5,524 bases of DNA from an uncultured Alphaproteobacteria bacterium (GTDB lineage Bacteria > Pseudomonadota > Alphaproteobacteria > Puniceispirillales > Puniceispirillaceae). Both the position numbers and the translations under genes were made by a program. The DNA lies in NCBI GenBank assembly GCA_937924895.1, contig CALEYP010000047.1, positions 1 to 5,524 of the forward strand, in the 5' to 3' direction. The notes beneath the pieces are model-generated. The model was given only the letters and a program-made list of their open reading frames with translations, searched no databases and was not told the origin of the DNA. This document shows positions 1-5,524 of this stretch, piece by piece (position 1 is the first letter of the stretch; each line of letters begins with the position of its first letter).

Positions 1-14
1 CACATCAGGCTGCG

Positions 15-25
15 GTAATTTTTAC
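15..25. promoter_or_regulatory. Small AT-rich inverted repeat before the regulator start, possible operator
   Basis: GTAA (15-18) and TTAC (22-25) are perfect inverted arms around TTT, ending four bases before the regulator start codon. AT-rich palindromes with similar TAA/TTA arms are bound by some RpiR proteins such as HexR, so autoregulation is conceivable. The arms are only four bases long and such a repeat arises easily by chance, so this is a weak call. Confidence 0.18.
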
Positions 26-28
26 AAC

Positions 29-907
29 ATGGAACAAGCGCGTATTGAACATATCATCGACCATATTGGTCAGCGATTTGAGAGCTTTTCGCCCCAATTG
101 CGAAAGGCTGCCCGCTACGTCATGGATAATCCCCAAGATGTACCAATCTCGTCTGTGCGTGTGCTCGCCGATGCCGCCGATGTAAAGCCAAACAGCTTTG
201 TGCGCTTGGCACATGAGCTTGGTTATGATGGCTATGATGAATTTCGCGAATTATTCCGGAATCAGCTACGCAAAGGCCAAGCTGATTTTCCAGATCGTGT
301 GAGATGGCTTCAGACCATTCGCCAAACAGGCGACATGGGACAGCTCTATGCCAATATGGTGAATGATGCCATTGGAAATCTTGAACAGAGCTTTGCAGGC
401 ATTGATGAGGCCTCCTTGCGTGCTGCGGCAGAGACCATTTGGCGAGCCAAACATGTCTATGTGATGGGTGTGGGTGTCAATTATACAAATGCAGCCAATT
501 TTGCTTATCTTGCTTCAACTGGCATGAATGATTTCACGGCCATTCCGCGCCCCGCCTCAACAGCTATTGATGATTTATCGCGTGCCACAGAAGATGATGT
601 GTTAATTGCCATTACGATGAGCCCTTATCGCAAGGAAGTATTAGAGACAGCCAGATTTGCTAAAGAGCGTGGCATGAAATTAGTATCGCTGTCTGACTCT
701 TTTGCTTCGCCGGTTATCACGCAAGCAGATCATCCATTTATCATTCATATTGACACATCTCAATCTTTCCCATCATCTGTTGCGATAATAGCTGTCCTTG
801 AGACGCTCTTGTCCTTTGTTGTCGCTGTTGCAAGTGATGAAATTGCGGACCGTGTTGAAAATTTCCACCAGCATCGCCACGAGCTGGGCTTATATTATGA
901 GGAATAA
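29..907 (+). CDS. RpiR-family transcriptional regulator (HTH + SIS domains)
   Basis: This 292-residue protein has the two-domain plan of RpiR regulators. An N-terminal helix-turn-helix region spans about residues 1-77: a segment 'SPQLRKAARYVMDNP' at 21-35, then the DNA-reading helices around 38-67 ending in 'LGYDGYDEFR'. A SIS domain, which in this family usually senses a sugar phosphate or similar metabolite, spans about 130-265. It begins with 'VYVMGVGVN' (143-151) and contains 'SPVITQADH' (227-235). The ligand loop reads 'TMSPYRKEV' (196-204) rather than the usual serine/threonine-rich sugar-phosphate loop, so the effector may differ. Length is normal for the family. Met at 29 fits the family N-terminus, but there is no clear ribosome binding site and the frame stays open to the window edge, so a slightly earlier start cannot be excluded. 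It leads an apparent operon and probably controls it. Family assignment is firm; effector and targets are inferred. Confidence 0.93.
   Translation: MEQARIEHIIDHIGQRFESFSPQLRKAARYVMDNPQDVPISSVRVLADAADVKPNSFVRLAHELGYDGYDEFRELFRNQLRKGQADFPDRVRWLQTIRQTGDMGQLYANMVNDAIGNLEQSFAGIDEASLRAAAETIWRAKHVYVMGVGVNYTNAANFAYLASTGMNDFTAIPRPASTAIDDLSRATEDDVLIAITMSPYRKEVLETARFAKERGMKLVSLSDSFASPVITQADHPFIIHIDTSQSFPSSVAIIAVLETLLSFVVAVASDEIADRVENFHQHRHELGLYYEE
899..903 (+). promoter_or_regulatory. Ribosome binding site setting the Rieske gene start
   Basis: GAGGA lies in the last codons of the regulator gene, five bases before ATG 909. It supports ATG 909 as the true start rather than the in-frame ATG at 798 inside the regulator gene. 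It also implies translation of the two genes is linked, since the regulator stop (905-907) sits between the site and the start. Confidence 0.75.
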
Positions 908-908
908 A

Positions 909-2009
909 ATGACTGACTCCCCCATCTTGTCATTAGAAGCGCGTTATTACACAGACCCTGCGTTATTCGCACTGGAACAAGATAGCCTTCACGCCAAAAC
1001 CTGGCAATTTGCAGGCCACCAATCCTTGCTGCAAAAACCTGGCGACTATTTTACGTTTGAAATTGCCGGGCAAAATCTATTTTGCGTCATGAATCGTGAT
1101 GGCAGCATCAATACCTTCTATAATGTGTGTCAGCATCGCGCCCATCAATTGGTCTCTGGCGCCGGATCATCACGCGTGATCACATGCCCATATCATGCCT
1201 GGACTTATGATTTGGATGGCCAATTCCGGGCCGGGCCTAATACAAAATCAGTTACGGGGTTTGACGGCTCAAAAATTTGTCTGACAAGCGTGCGCACAGA
1301 AATCTTTTTAGGCTTTATCTTTGTGAACCTTGATGACGATGCCGCACCAATGGATGACTGGTTCCCGAATGTCCGCACGGAACTTCAGGCCTTTGTGCCA
1401 CATTGGGAAGAATTACGCCCTCTTGAATATGTGGAAATACCTGAAAATTGTAACTGGAAAGTCTCCGTTGAAAATTACTCAGAATGTTATCATTGCTCGC
1501 TAAACCACCCAACATTCTCAACCGGTGTTGTGAAGCCAGAGACCTATGATATTCAGCCGCAGGGCTATTGCCTACGACATATGACGGAATGCCAAAATCT
1601 TGATGATATGACCTATCATATCGACACCTCGAAATCACATGCCACAGAGTATTCGAGCTGGTTCTTGTGGCCTTTATTCTCGTTCCAGGTCTATCCCGGC
1701 AATGTCATCAACACCTATCATTGGCGCGCCATTGACGCGGATCATGTGGTTGTCTATCGCGGGTGGTATACTGGCGGCGGCCATGAGGCTGATGTCATTC
1801 ACAAATTGGCTATTCAAGATAGAGAAACGACGGTGGAAGAAGATATTCATCTCGTGGAATCAGTACAAAAAGGCTTGAAGTCACGCGGCTACCGTCCAGG
1901 GCCATTGGTTGTAGACCCCGCCTGCGGCGTGAATTCAGAACATTCAATCAAAGCCCTGCAAAGTTGGATGCGTAGCGCGATTGATGAGCCGGACCAGCCG
2001 CGCCCATGA
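909..2009 (+). CDS. Rieske [2Fe-2S] non-heme iron oxygenase, alpha subunit (CntA/betaine-demethylase-like)
   Basis: A 366-residue oxygenase alpha subunit, close to the length of carnitine oxygenase CntA and related quaternary-amine oxygenases. The N-terminal Rieske domain has 'CQH' (C74, H76) and 'CPYH' (C93, H96), the four cluster ligands. The C-terminal catalytic domain has 'NWKVSVENYSECYHCSLNH' at 182-200, giving the iron ligands H195 and H200, with E192 at the electron-bridging position that is Asp in most ring-hydroxylating dioxygenases. D312 in 'EEDIHLVESVQKGL' is the likely third ligand. Such enzymes use O2 and electrons from a separate flavin/[2Fe-2S] reductase to hydroxylate or N-demethylate a substrate; no reductase is encoded here. 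The open frame extends back to 798, but that part overlaps the regulator and does not resemble the family, and 909 has a good ribosome site. Neighbouring enolase-type epimerases favour a betaine substrate over an aromatic one. The family is certain; the substrate is inferred. Confidence 0.93.
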   Translation: MTDSPILSLEARYYTDPALFALEQDSLHAKTWQFAGHQSLLQKPGDYFTFEIAGQNLFCVMNRDGSINTFYNVCQHRAHQLVSGAGSSRVITCPYHAWTYDLDGQFRAGPNTKSVTGFDGSKICLTSVRTEIFLGFIFVNLDDDAAPMDDWFPNVRTELQAFVPHWEELRPLEYVEIPENCNWKVSVENYSECYHCSLNHPTFSTGVVKPETYDIQPQGYCLRHMTECQNLDDMTYHIDTSKSHATEYSSWFLWPLFSFQVYPGNVINTYHWRAIDADHVVVYRGWYTGGGHEADVIHKLAIQDRETTVEEDIHLVESVQKGLKSRGYRPGPLVVDPACGVNSEHSIKALQSWMRSAIDEPDQPRP

Positions 2010-2017
2010 CATCTGTT

Positions 2018-2023
2018 AGGAGA
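2018..2023 (+). promoter_or_regulatory. Ribosome binding site deciding the dehydrogenase start
   Basis: AGGAGA lies in the 22-base gap after the Rieske gene. It is eight bases before ATG 2032 but only two before the in-frame ATG 2026, so 2032 is the better start. This is the strongest ribosome site in the window. Confidence 0.75.
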
Positions 2024-2031
2024 TAATGACT

Positions 2032-3120
2032 ATGACTGATCAGATGAACGCATTCGTCCTTATGGGTCATGGCGATTTTGACCAATTGCAATGGCGCGAA
2101 GATTGGCCTGTGCCTGTGCCAGAGGCAGGAGAAGTTCTTATCAAGGTTGGGGCTTGCGGCCTCAATAATACAGATGTGAATACAAGAACGGCTTGGTATT
2201 CCAAAGCGGTATCAGAGAACACCACAGGTGGTGCCTTTGAAGACGCTGATGATGAAGATGCCACATGGGGCGGGGCAGCGATTACCTTCCCGCGCATTCA
2301 AGGTGCAGATGTGGTTGGGGAGGTTGTTGGCCTCGGCGCTGATTGCGACCCCTCTTTAATGGGCAAGCGCGTGATGATCGACACATGGCTACGTGACTGG
2401 AATGACCCAACCAATATGGATAAATGCGGTTATTATGGCTCTGAATGTGATGGTGGCTTTGCGCAATATACCAAAATCGACCAACGTCATGTTCATGTTG
2501 TAGAAAGTGATCTCTCTGATGCCGAGCTCGCTACTTTTGCGACATCTTCGATTACAGCAGAAAATATGCTAGAGCGTGCGGCTGTGAAAGCCGGTGACCG
2601 CGTTTTAATCACTGGCGCCTCTGGCGGTGTCGGATCAGCCTTGATCCAACTCGCTAAGCGGCGCGGCGCCATGACTATTGCCCTCTGCAGCAAAAGCAAA
2701 ATGGATGCGGTGAAAGCAGTTGGTGCTGATGTAGTGCTTGACCGTGATACAGCCGATCTGAAAGCCGCATTGCACGAGGCGACAGGGCATGAGACCGTCT
2801 CTGTTCTAGCCGATGTGGTAGGCGGTGATGACTGGCCGAAATGGCTTGACCGCATTGAACGAGGCGGTCGCTTGACCTGCGCTGGCGCCATAGCTGGGCC
2901 GATGGTGACCTTTGATTTGCGTACTTTCTATCTGCGTGATCTGGTATTTACAGGCGCAACTATTGTCCCTGTTGGTCTGTTTGCAAATCTCGTTAGCTAT
3001 ATTGAAAAAGGTGAGATCAAGCCCCTTTTGGCAGAGACGTTCCCACTCTCAAAGCTACATGATGCCCAGCGCGCTTTCATTCAGAAAAGCCATATTGGAA
3101 ATATTGTGGTGATACCATGA
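2032..3120 (+). CDS. Zinc-free medium-chain dehydrogenase/reductase (alcohol dehydrogenase/quinone oxidoreductase-like)
   Basis: A 362-residue MDR-superfamily protein (364 if read from ATG 2026). The N-terminal GroES-like catalytic domain has 'ACGLNNTDVNTR' (41-52), where N45 replaces the usual zinc-ligand Cys, and 'IQGADVVGEV' (89-98), where the zinc-alcohol-dehydrogenase 'GHE' is changed to 'GAD'. It therefore lacks catalytic zinc and resembles quinone oxidoreductase-type enzymes. The nucleotide fold starts with 'VLITGASGGVG' (191-201), the NAD(P)H-binding glycine motif, and the chain ends with the family-type 'IGNIVVIP'. Between the two N-terminal motifs is an extended, acidic segment (about 60-82) that simple quinone reductases lack. 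It probably oxidises or reduces a carbonyl, alcohol or enone intermediate of the pathway encoded around it; the exact reaction cannot be read from the sequence. Its stop overlaps the start of the next gene by four bases. Confidence 0.9.
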   Translation: MTDQMNAFVLMGHGDFDQLQWREDWPVPVPEAGEVLIKVGACGLNNTDVNTRTAWYSKAVSENTTGGAFEDADDEDATWGGAAITFPRIQGADVVGEVVGLGADCDPSLMGKRVMIDTWLRDWNDPTNMDKCGYYGSECDGGFAQYTKIDQRHVHVVESDLSDAELATFATSSITAENMLERAAVKAGDRVLITGASGGVGSALIQLAKRRGAMTIALCSKSKMDAVKAVGADVVLDRDTADLKAALHEATGHETVSVLADVVGGDDWPKWLDRIERGGRLTCAGAIAGPMVTFDLRTFYLRDLVFTGATIVPVGLFANLVSYIEKGEIKPLLAETFPLSKLHDAQRAFIQKSHIGNIVVIP

Positions 3121-4229
3121 AAATCACAGGCATAGCGATTTATAAAAAAGCCCTCCCCTATGTCGGTGGCACCTATTATTGGGGGGCAGGCAATGTTATT
3201 GATATCGCTTATGCCTCTGTTGTTGTCATCCACACTGATACCGGCTTATACGGCACAGGTGAATTCACCCCATGTGGTGAAAATTATATGATTGCCCATT
3301 CTGAGGGAGTTGAGGCCGCTGCGCGCCTCTTAGCACCGGTTCTCATTGGCCAAGATCCACGCCAAGTGGCTGCTATGGAGCAGCTTATGGATAAGACCAT
3401 CCAAGGACATGGCTATGCCAAGGCTCCGTTTGATGCGGCCTTCTGGGATTTATTGGGTAAAGCGAGCGACCAGCCTGTCTGGATGTTGATGGGCGGCAAA
3501 TTGACAGATGGGGCACCGATGTATCGGGTTGCGCCACAAAAAGCCACCGAAGAAACCAAAGCTGAGCTACAAGCCCACCGTCATGCCGGCTATCGCCAGT
3601 TCCAGATCAAAGTTGGCGCCAATTGGGCCGAAGATATTGAGCGGATCAGAGCTGTTGTCCCGTTATTAGAGCCTGGCGAAAAAGCCCTTGTGGATGCGAA
3701 TCAGGGGTGGCGCGTGGATGATGCCATTCGCGTTGTGCGCGCGACGAGGGATCTAGACTATATTCTGGAACAGCCTTGCCATTCTTATGAAGAATGCCAG
3801 CAGGTTCGCGCCAAAACAGACCTGCCTATGAAACTTGATGAATGCATCACCGATTTAAAAATGGCGATGCGCATCGTCCATGATAAGGGCACAGATGCGG
3901 CTTGTTTGAAAATTTCCAATCTTGGCGGGCTTTCAAAAGCACGCCGTGTGCGCGACTTCTTTGTCGCCAACCGTATTCCAGTCGTTTCTGAAGATAGCTG
4001 GGGCGGGGAAATCACCACAGCAGCGGTATCTCATTTTGCAGCCTCAACCCCGCACGAATTTTTACTAAACTCAACCGATCTGCATAATTACAACACGGCC
4101 TCCACAGGCAAGCCAGGCCCTGTGACAAAACAGGGGAAATTATATGCCTCGGACGAGCCAGGACTTGGCGTGACGCCATGCTATGACAGCCTTGGCGATC
4201 CTGTAGCAACCTATGGGGATGTGTCATGA
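3117..4229 (+). CDS. Enolase-superfamily enzyme, muconate-lactonizing subgroup (mandelate racemase-like; candidate betaine/hydroxyproline epimerase)
   Basis: A 370-residue protein with the enolase-superfamily plan: an alpha+beta capping domain (about 1-125, starting MKIT) and a (beta/alpha)7-beta barrel. Expected active-site residues are present: K165 in 'FQIKVG', Mg2+ ligands D193 ('VDANQGW'), E218 ('LEQP') and D241 ('LDE'), and K265 in 'LKISNLGG'. Lysines on both sides of the pocket are the arrangement of 1,1-proton-transfer enzymes (epimerases, racemases) and of cycloisomerases and some dehydratases in this subgroup. The first Lys of the usual KxK motif is Gln (Q163). The late-barrel segment 'SEDSWGGEITTAA' (291-303) resembles, as I recall, enzymes acting on hydroxyproline and its betaine. 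Such enzymes abstract the alpha-proton of a carboxylate. Start ATG overlaps the previous stop (ATGA). The superfamily is firm; epimerase activity and substrate are inferred from motif and context. Confidence 0.9.
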   Translation: MKITGIAIYKKALPYVGGTYYWGAGNVIDIAYASVVVIHTDTGLYGTGEFTPCGENYMIAHSEGVEAAARLLAPVLIGQDPRQVAAMEQLMDKTIQGHGYAKAPFDAAFWDLLGKASDQPVWMLMGGKLTDGAPMYRVAPQKATEETKAELQAHRHAGYRQFQIKVGANWAEDIERIRAVVPLLEPGEKALVDANQGWRVDDAIRVVRATRDLDYILEQPCHSYEECQQVRAKTDLPMKLDECITDLKMAMRIVHDKGTDAACLKISNLGGLSKARRVRDFFVANRIPVVSEDSWGGEITTAAVSHFAASTPHEFLLNSTDLHNYNTASTGKPGPVTKQGKLYASDEPGLGVTPCYDSLGDPVATYGDVS

Positions 4230-5338
4230 AAATCACAAAAATCACAGTCTTTCAAAAAGATTTGCCGCTCGCAAAGCCATATTATCTCTCTGGGGGGCGT
4301 TTACGCTTTGATGTCTTAGATGCCACTTTTGTTAAAATTGAAACAGATGAAGGCATCACAGGCTGGGGCGAAGGCACGCCCTGGGGTCATACCTATATTC
4401 CAGCGCATGGCCCTGGTATTCGTGCTGGCATTGAAACAATGGCGCCGCGCCTCATTGGCTTAGACCCTCGTGCGCTTGAGACCATTGAATATGCGATGGA
4501 TAAGGAATTGCCAGGCCATCTATATGCCAAATCAGCGATTGATCTGGCATGTTGGGATATTCTTGGTCAAGCAAGCAATCTAAGCCTAACTGAGCTGCTG
4601 GGCGGTGATAGAGGCGGCGGTGTCCGCATCATGTCCTCTATTTCAACAGGCACACCAGAGGAGATGCTAGCCCTTATTAAGGAGTACCGTGCGCAAGGCT
4701 ATGAAGGCCATTCTGTGAAAGTCGGTGGTGATTATGAAAAAGATATTGAACGTATCCGCTTCCTTGAAAGCCAGCGCTTACCTGGCGAGCGCATTTTATA
4801 TGATGTGAACCGTGCTTGGTCTCGCCGTGAGGCCCTACTTGTCATGAATGCTGTTTCTGATTTGGCAGTCTCATTTGAGCAACCTTGCGAGACATTAGAT
4901 GATATTGCCAAAATCAGGCCGCTAACCTCCGCCCCTATTTCAGTTGATGAAACTTTAGTCACTTTGCAAGATATGACACGCATCGCCGCTGAGGGACTGG
5001 CTGAGATTGCGGGCATCAAGATCAATCGTGTGGGCGGGCTTACCAAAGCGCGGCGCCTACGTGACATGGCACTGGCTCATGGCATCCAGATTTATGTCAT
5101 GGCAACAGGTGGGTCTGTGATGGCTGATACAGAGGCAAGCGCGCTTGCGCTATCCATTCCAGAGGAAATGCGCCTTGGCGGCTGGGCCTGCCAAGATATG
5201 CTGACTGTTGATATTGCAGACGGGCGCGGCATGCGCGCGCAACAAGGATATCATTATGCTCTTGATGCGCCAGGCCTCGGCTTCCAGCCTGATGAGCCTT
5301 TACTTGGCAATGCCGTAGCCGTTTATGAGGCACCATGA
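4226..5338 (+). CDS. Second enolase-superfamily enzyme, muconate-lactonizing subgroup, paralogue of the preceding gene
   Basis: Also exactly 370 residues and collinear with the preceding enzyme: K165 ('SVKVGG'), D193 ('YDVNRAW'), E218 ('FEQP'), D241 ('VDET') and K265 ('IKINRVGG') fall at the same numbers. The first 50 residues match at 20 positions, so the two genes are probably an old tandem duplication, or two related genes brought together. The KxK first Lys is Ser here (S163). The late-barrel loop differs clearly: 'VMATGGSVMADTEAS' (291-305) has no counterpart of the other enzyme's E292-D293, although it has its own D301. It should therefore act on a different substrate, stereoisomer or step. 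It keeps all residues for Mg2+-assisted proton abstraction, so it is not a dead copy. Start and stop are both in ATGA overlaps; a GGGGA at 4215-4218/4219 may serve as a weak ribosome site. Activity could be epimerisation, cycloisomerisation or dehydration. Confidence 0.9.
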   Translation: MKITKITVFQKDLPLAKPYYLSGGRLRFDVLDATFVKIETDEGITGWGEGTPWGHTYIPAHGPGIRAGIETMAPRLIGLDPRALETIEYAMDKELPGHLYAKSAIDLACWDILGQASNLSLTELLGGDRGGGVRIMSSISTGTPEEMLALIKEYRAQGYEGHSVKVGGDYEKDIERIRFLESQRLPGERILYDVNRAWSRREALLVMNAVSDLAVSFEQPCETLDDIAKIRPLTSAPISVDETLVTLQDMTRIAAEGLAEIAGIKINRVGGLTKARRLRDMALAHGIQIYVMATGGSVMADTEASALALSIPEEMRLGGWACQDMLTVDIADGRGMRAQQGYHYALDAPGLGFQPDEPLLGNAVAVYEAP

Positions 5339-5524
5339 TGACGAACTATCAAGATCTTATCACAGCATTGACGCCTGCGATGTATGACGCTGGCGCCAAA
5401 ATCATGGCAATTCATGAAACAAAAGTGACCGCTAATATAAAATCAGATGGCTCACCTGTGACTGAGGCTGATGAGGCTGCTGAAGCCATTCTATTGCCTG
5501 CATTGCGCGCCATTGCGCCAGATA
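5335..5524 (+). CDS. cysQ: Inositol-monophosphatase-family protein, CysQ-like 3'(2'),5'-bisphosphate nucleotidase (5' part only)
   Basis: The frame is open from ATG 5335 to the window edge (63 full codons), so only the N-terminus is seen. It reads as the start of an inositol-monophosphatase-family enzyme: an amphipathic first helix ('ALTPAMYDAGAKIMAI', 11-26) and then 'KSDGSPVTEADEAAE' (36-50), the conserved segment next to the metal site in CysQ-type nucleotidases. CysQ removes a phosphate from 3'-phosphoadenosine 5'-phosphate, a by-product of sulfate assimilation, with Mg2+. Other family members (histidinol-phosphatase, inositol-1-phosphatase) share much of this stretch and cannot be excluded without the catalytic core. 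ATG 5335 overlaps the previous stop; the adjacent ATG 5338 is seven bases from GAGG (5327-5330) and may be the real start. Its link to the upstream catabolic genes is unclear. Confidence 0.8.
   Translation, partial: MMTNYQDLITALTPAMYDAGAKIMAIHETKVTANIKSDGSPVTEADEAAEAILLPALRAIAPD

Noticed and set aside
798..908. In-frame upstream extension of the Rieske gene to ATG 798
   Set aside because: It lies inside the end of the regulator gene in another frame, shows no family resemblance, and ATG 909 has a well-placed ribosome site (899-903).
1315..1638. Antisense open frame of 107 codons inside the Rieske gene
   Set aside because: It is fully opposite a clear conserved enzyme, has no recognisable motifs and is explained by the codon pattern of the real gene.
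1639..1878. Same-strand open frame inside the Rieske gene
   Set aside because: It is in another frame within the conserved catalytic domain, without ribosome site or protein features.
2026..2031. ATG 2026 as start of the dehydrogenase
   Set aside because: It is only two bases from AGGAGA (2018-2023); ATG 2032, eight bases away, is better placed. The difference is two residues.
2010..2031. Terminator or promoter between the Rieske and dehydrogenase genes
   Set aside because: The 22-base gap has no hairpin plus T-run and no room for a convincing promoter; it holds only a ribosome site.
2493..2891. Antisense open frame of 132 codons inside the dehydrogenase gene
   Set aside because: Ser/Ala/Arg-rich low-complexity translation typical of antisense shadows; the + strand frame carries the nucleotide-binding fold.
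4732..5067. Antisense open frame of 111 codons inside the second enolase gene
   Set aside because: It overlaps the catalytic barrel coding region and shows no motif or start signal.
3117..5338. Two enolase genes as a single frameshifted or artefactually duplicated gene
   Set aside because: Each has a complete domain plan and intact active site, and they differ at most positions, so they are separate working genes rather than an assembly repeat.

Overview
The window is a compact, single-strand catabolic-type gene cluster, all on the + strand, with almost no non-coding DNA. In order it holds: an RpiR-family regulator (29-907), a Rieske [2Fe-2S] oxygenase alpha subunit (909-2009), a zinc-free medium-chain dehydrogenase/reductase (2032-3120), two adjacent enolase-superfamily enzymes of identical length (3117-4229 and 4226-5338), and the 5' end of an inositol-monophosphatase-family gene resembling CysQ (5335 to the window edge). 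No RNA gene, mobile element, CRISPR array or convincing terminator was seen, and no stretch over 300 bases lacks a gene.

The layout indicates one transcript. The regulator and Rieske genes are separated by one base and the Rieske and dehydrogenase genes by 22 bases. The next three junctions are all 4-base ATGA overlaps, typical of translational coupling. Protein style (RpiR, CntA-like Rieske, mandelate racemase/muconate lactonizing-type enzymes, CysQ) and moderate base composition (roughly half GC by eye) suggest an alphaproteobacterium, plausibly a marine one. This is inference; nothing here identifies a species.

How the genes may work together: the Rieske enzyme carries the mononuclear-iron motif with Glu where many ring-hydroxylating oxygenases have Asp, as in oxygenases that attack quaternary amines such as carnitine. 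Enolase-superfamily enzymes with two barrel lysines (K165 and K265 in both) include epimerases of betaines and hydroxyproline derivatives. Together with a dehydrogenase and a SIS-domain regulator, the most economical reading is uptake-and-breakdown of an N-methylated amino-acid osmolyte (a proline-betaine or hydroxyproline-betaine type compound). One or both enolase enzymes would fix stereochemistry and the Rieske enzyme would remove an N-methyl group. The substrate is not proven by the sequence. The oxygenase reductase, a transporter and a second demethylation enzyme are not in the window.

The least explained points are the tandem enolase pair with diverged active-site loops, the atypical SIS ligand loop of the regulator, and the translational coupling of a CysQ-like phosphatase to the pathway.
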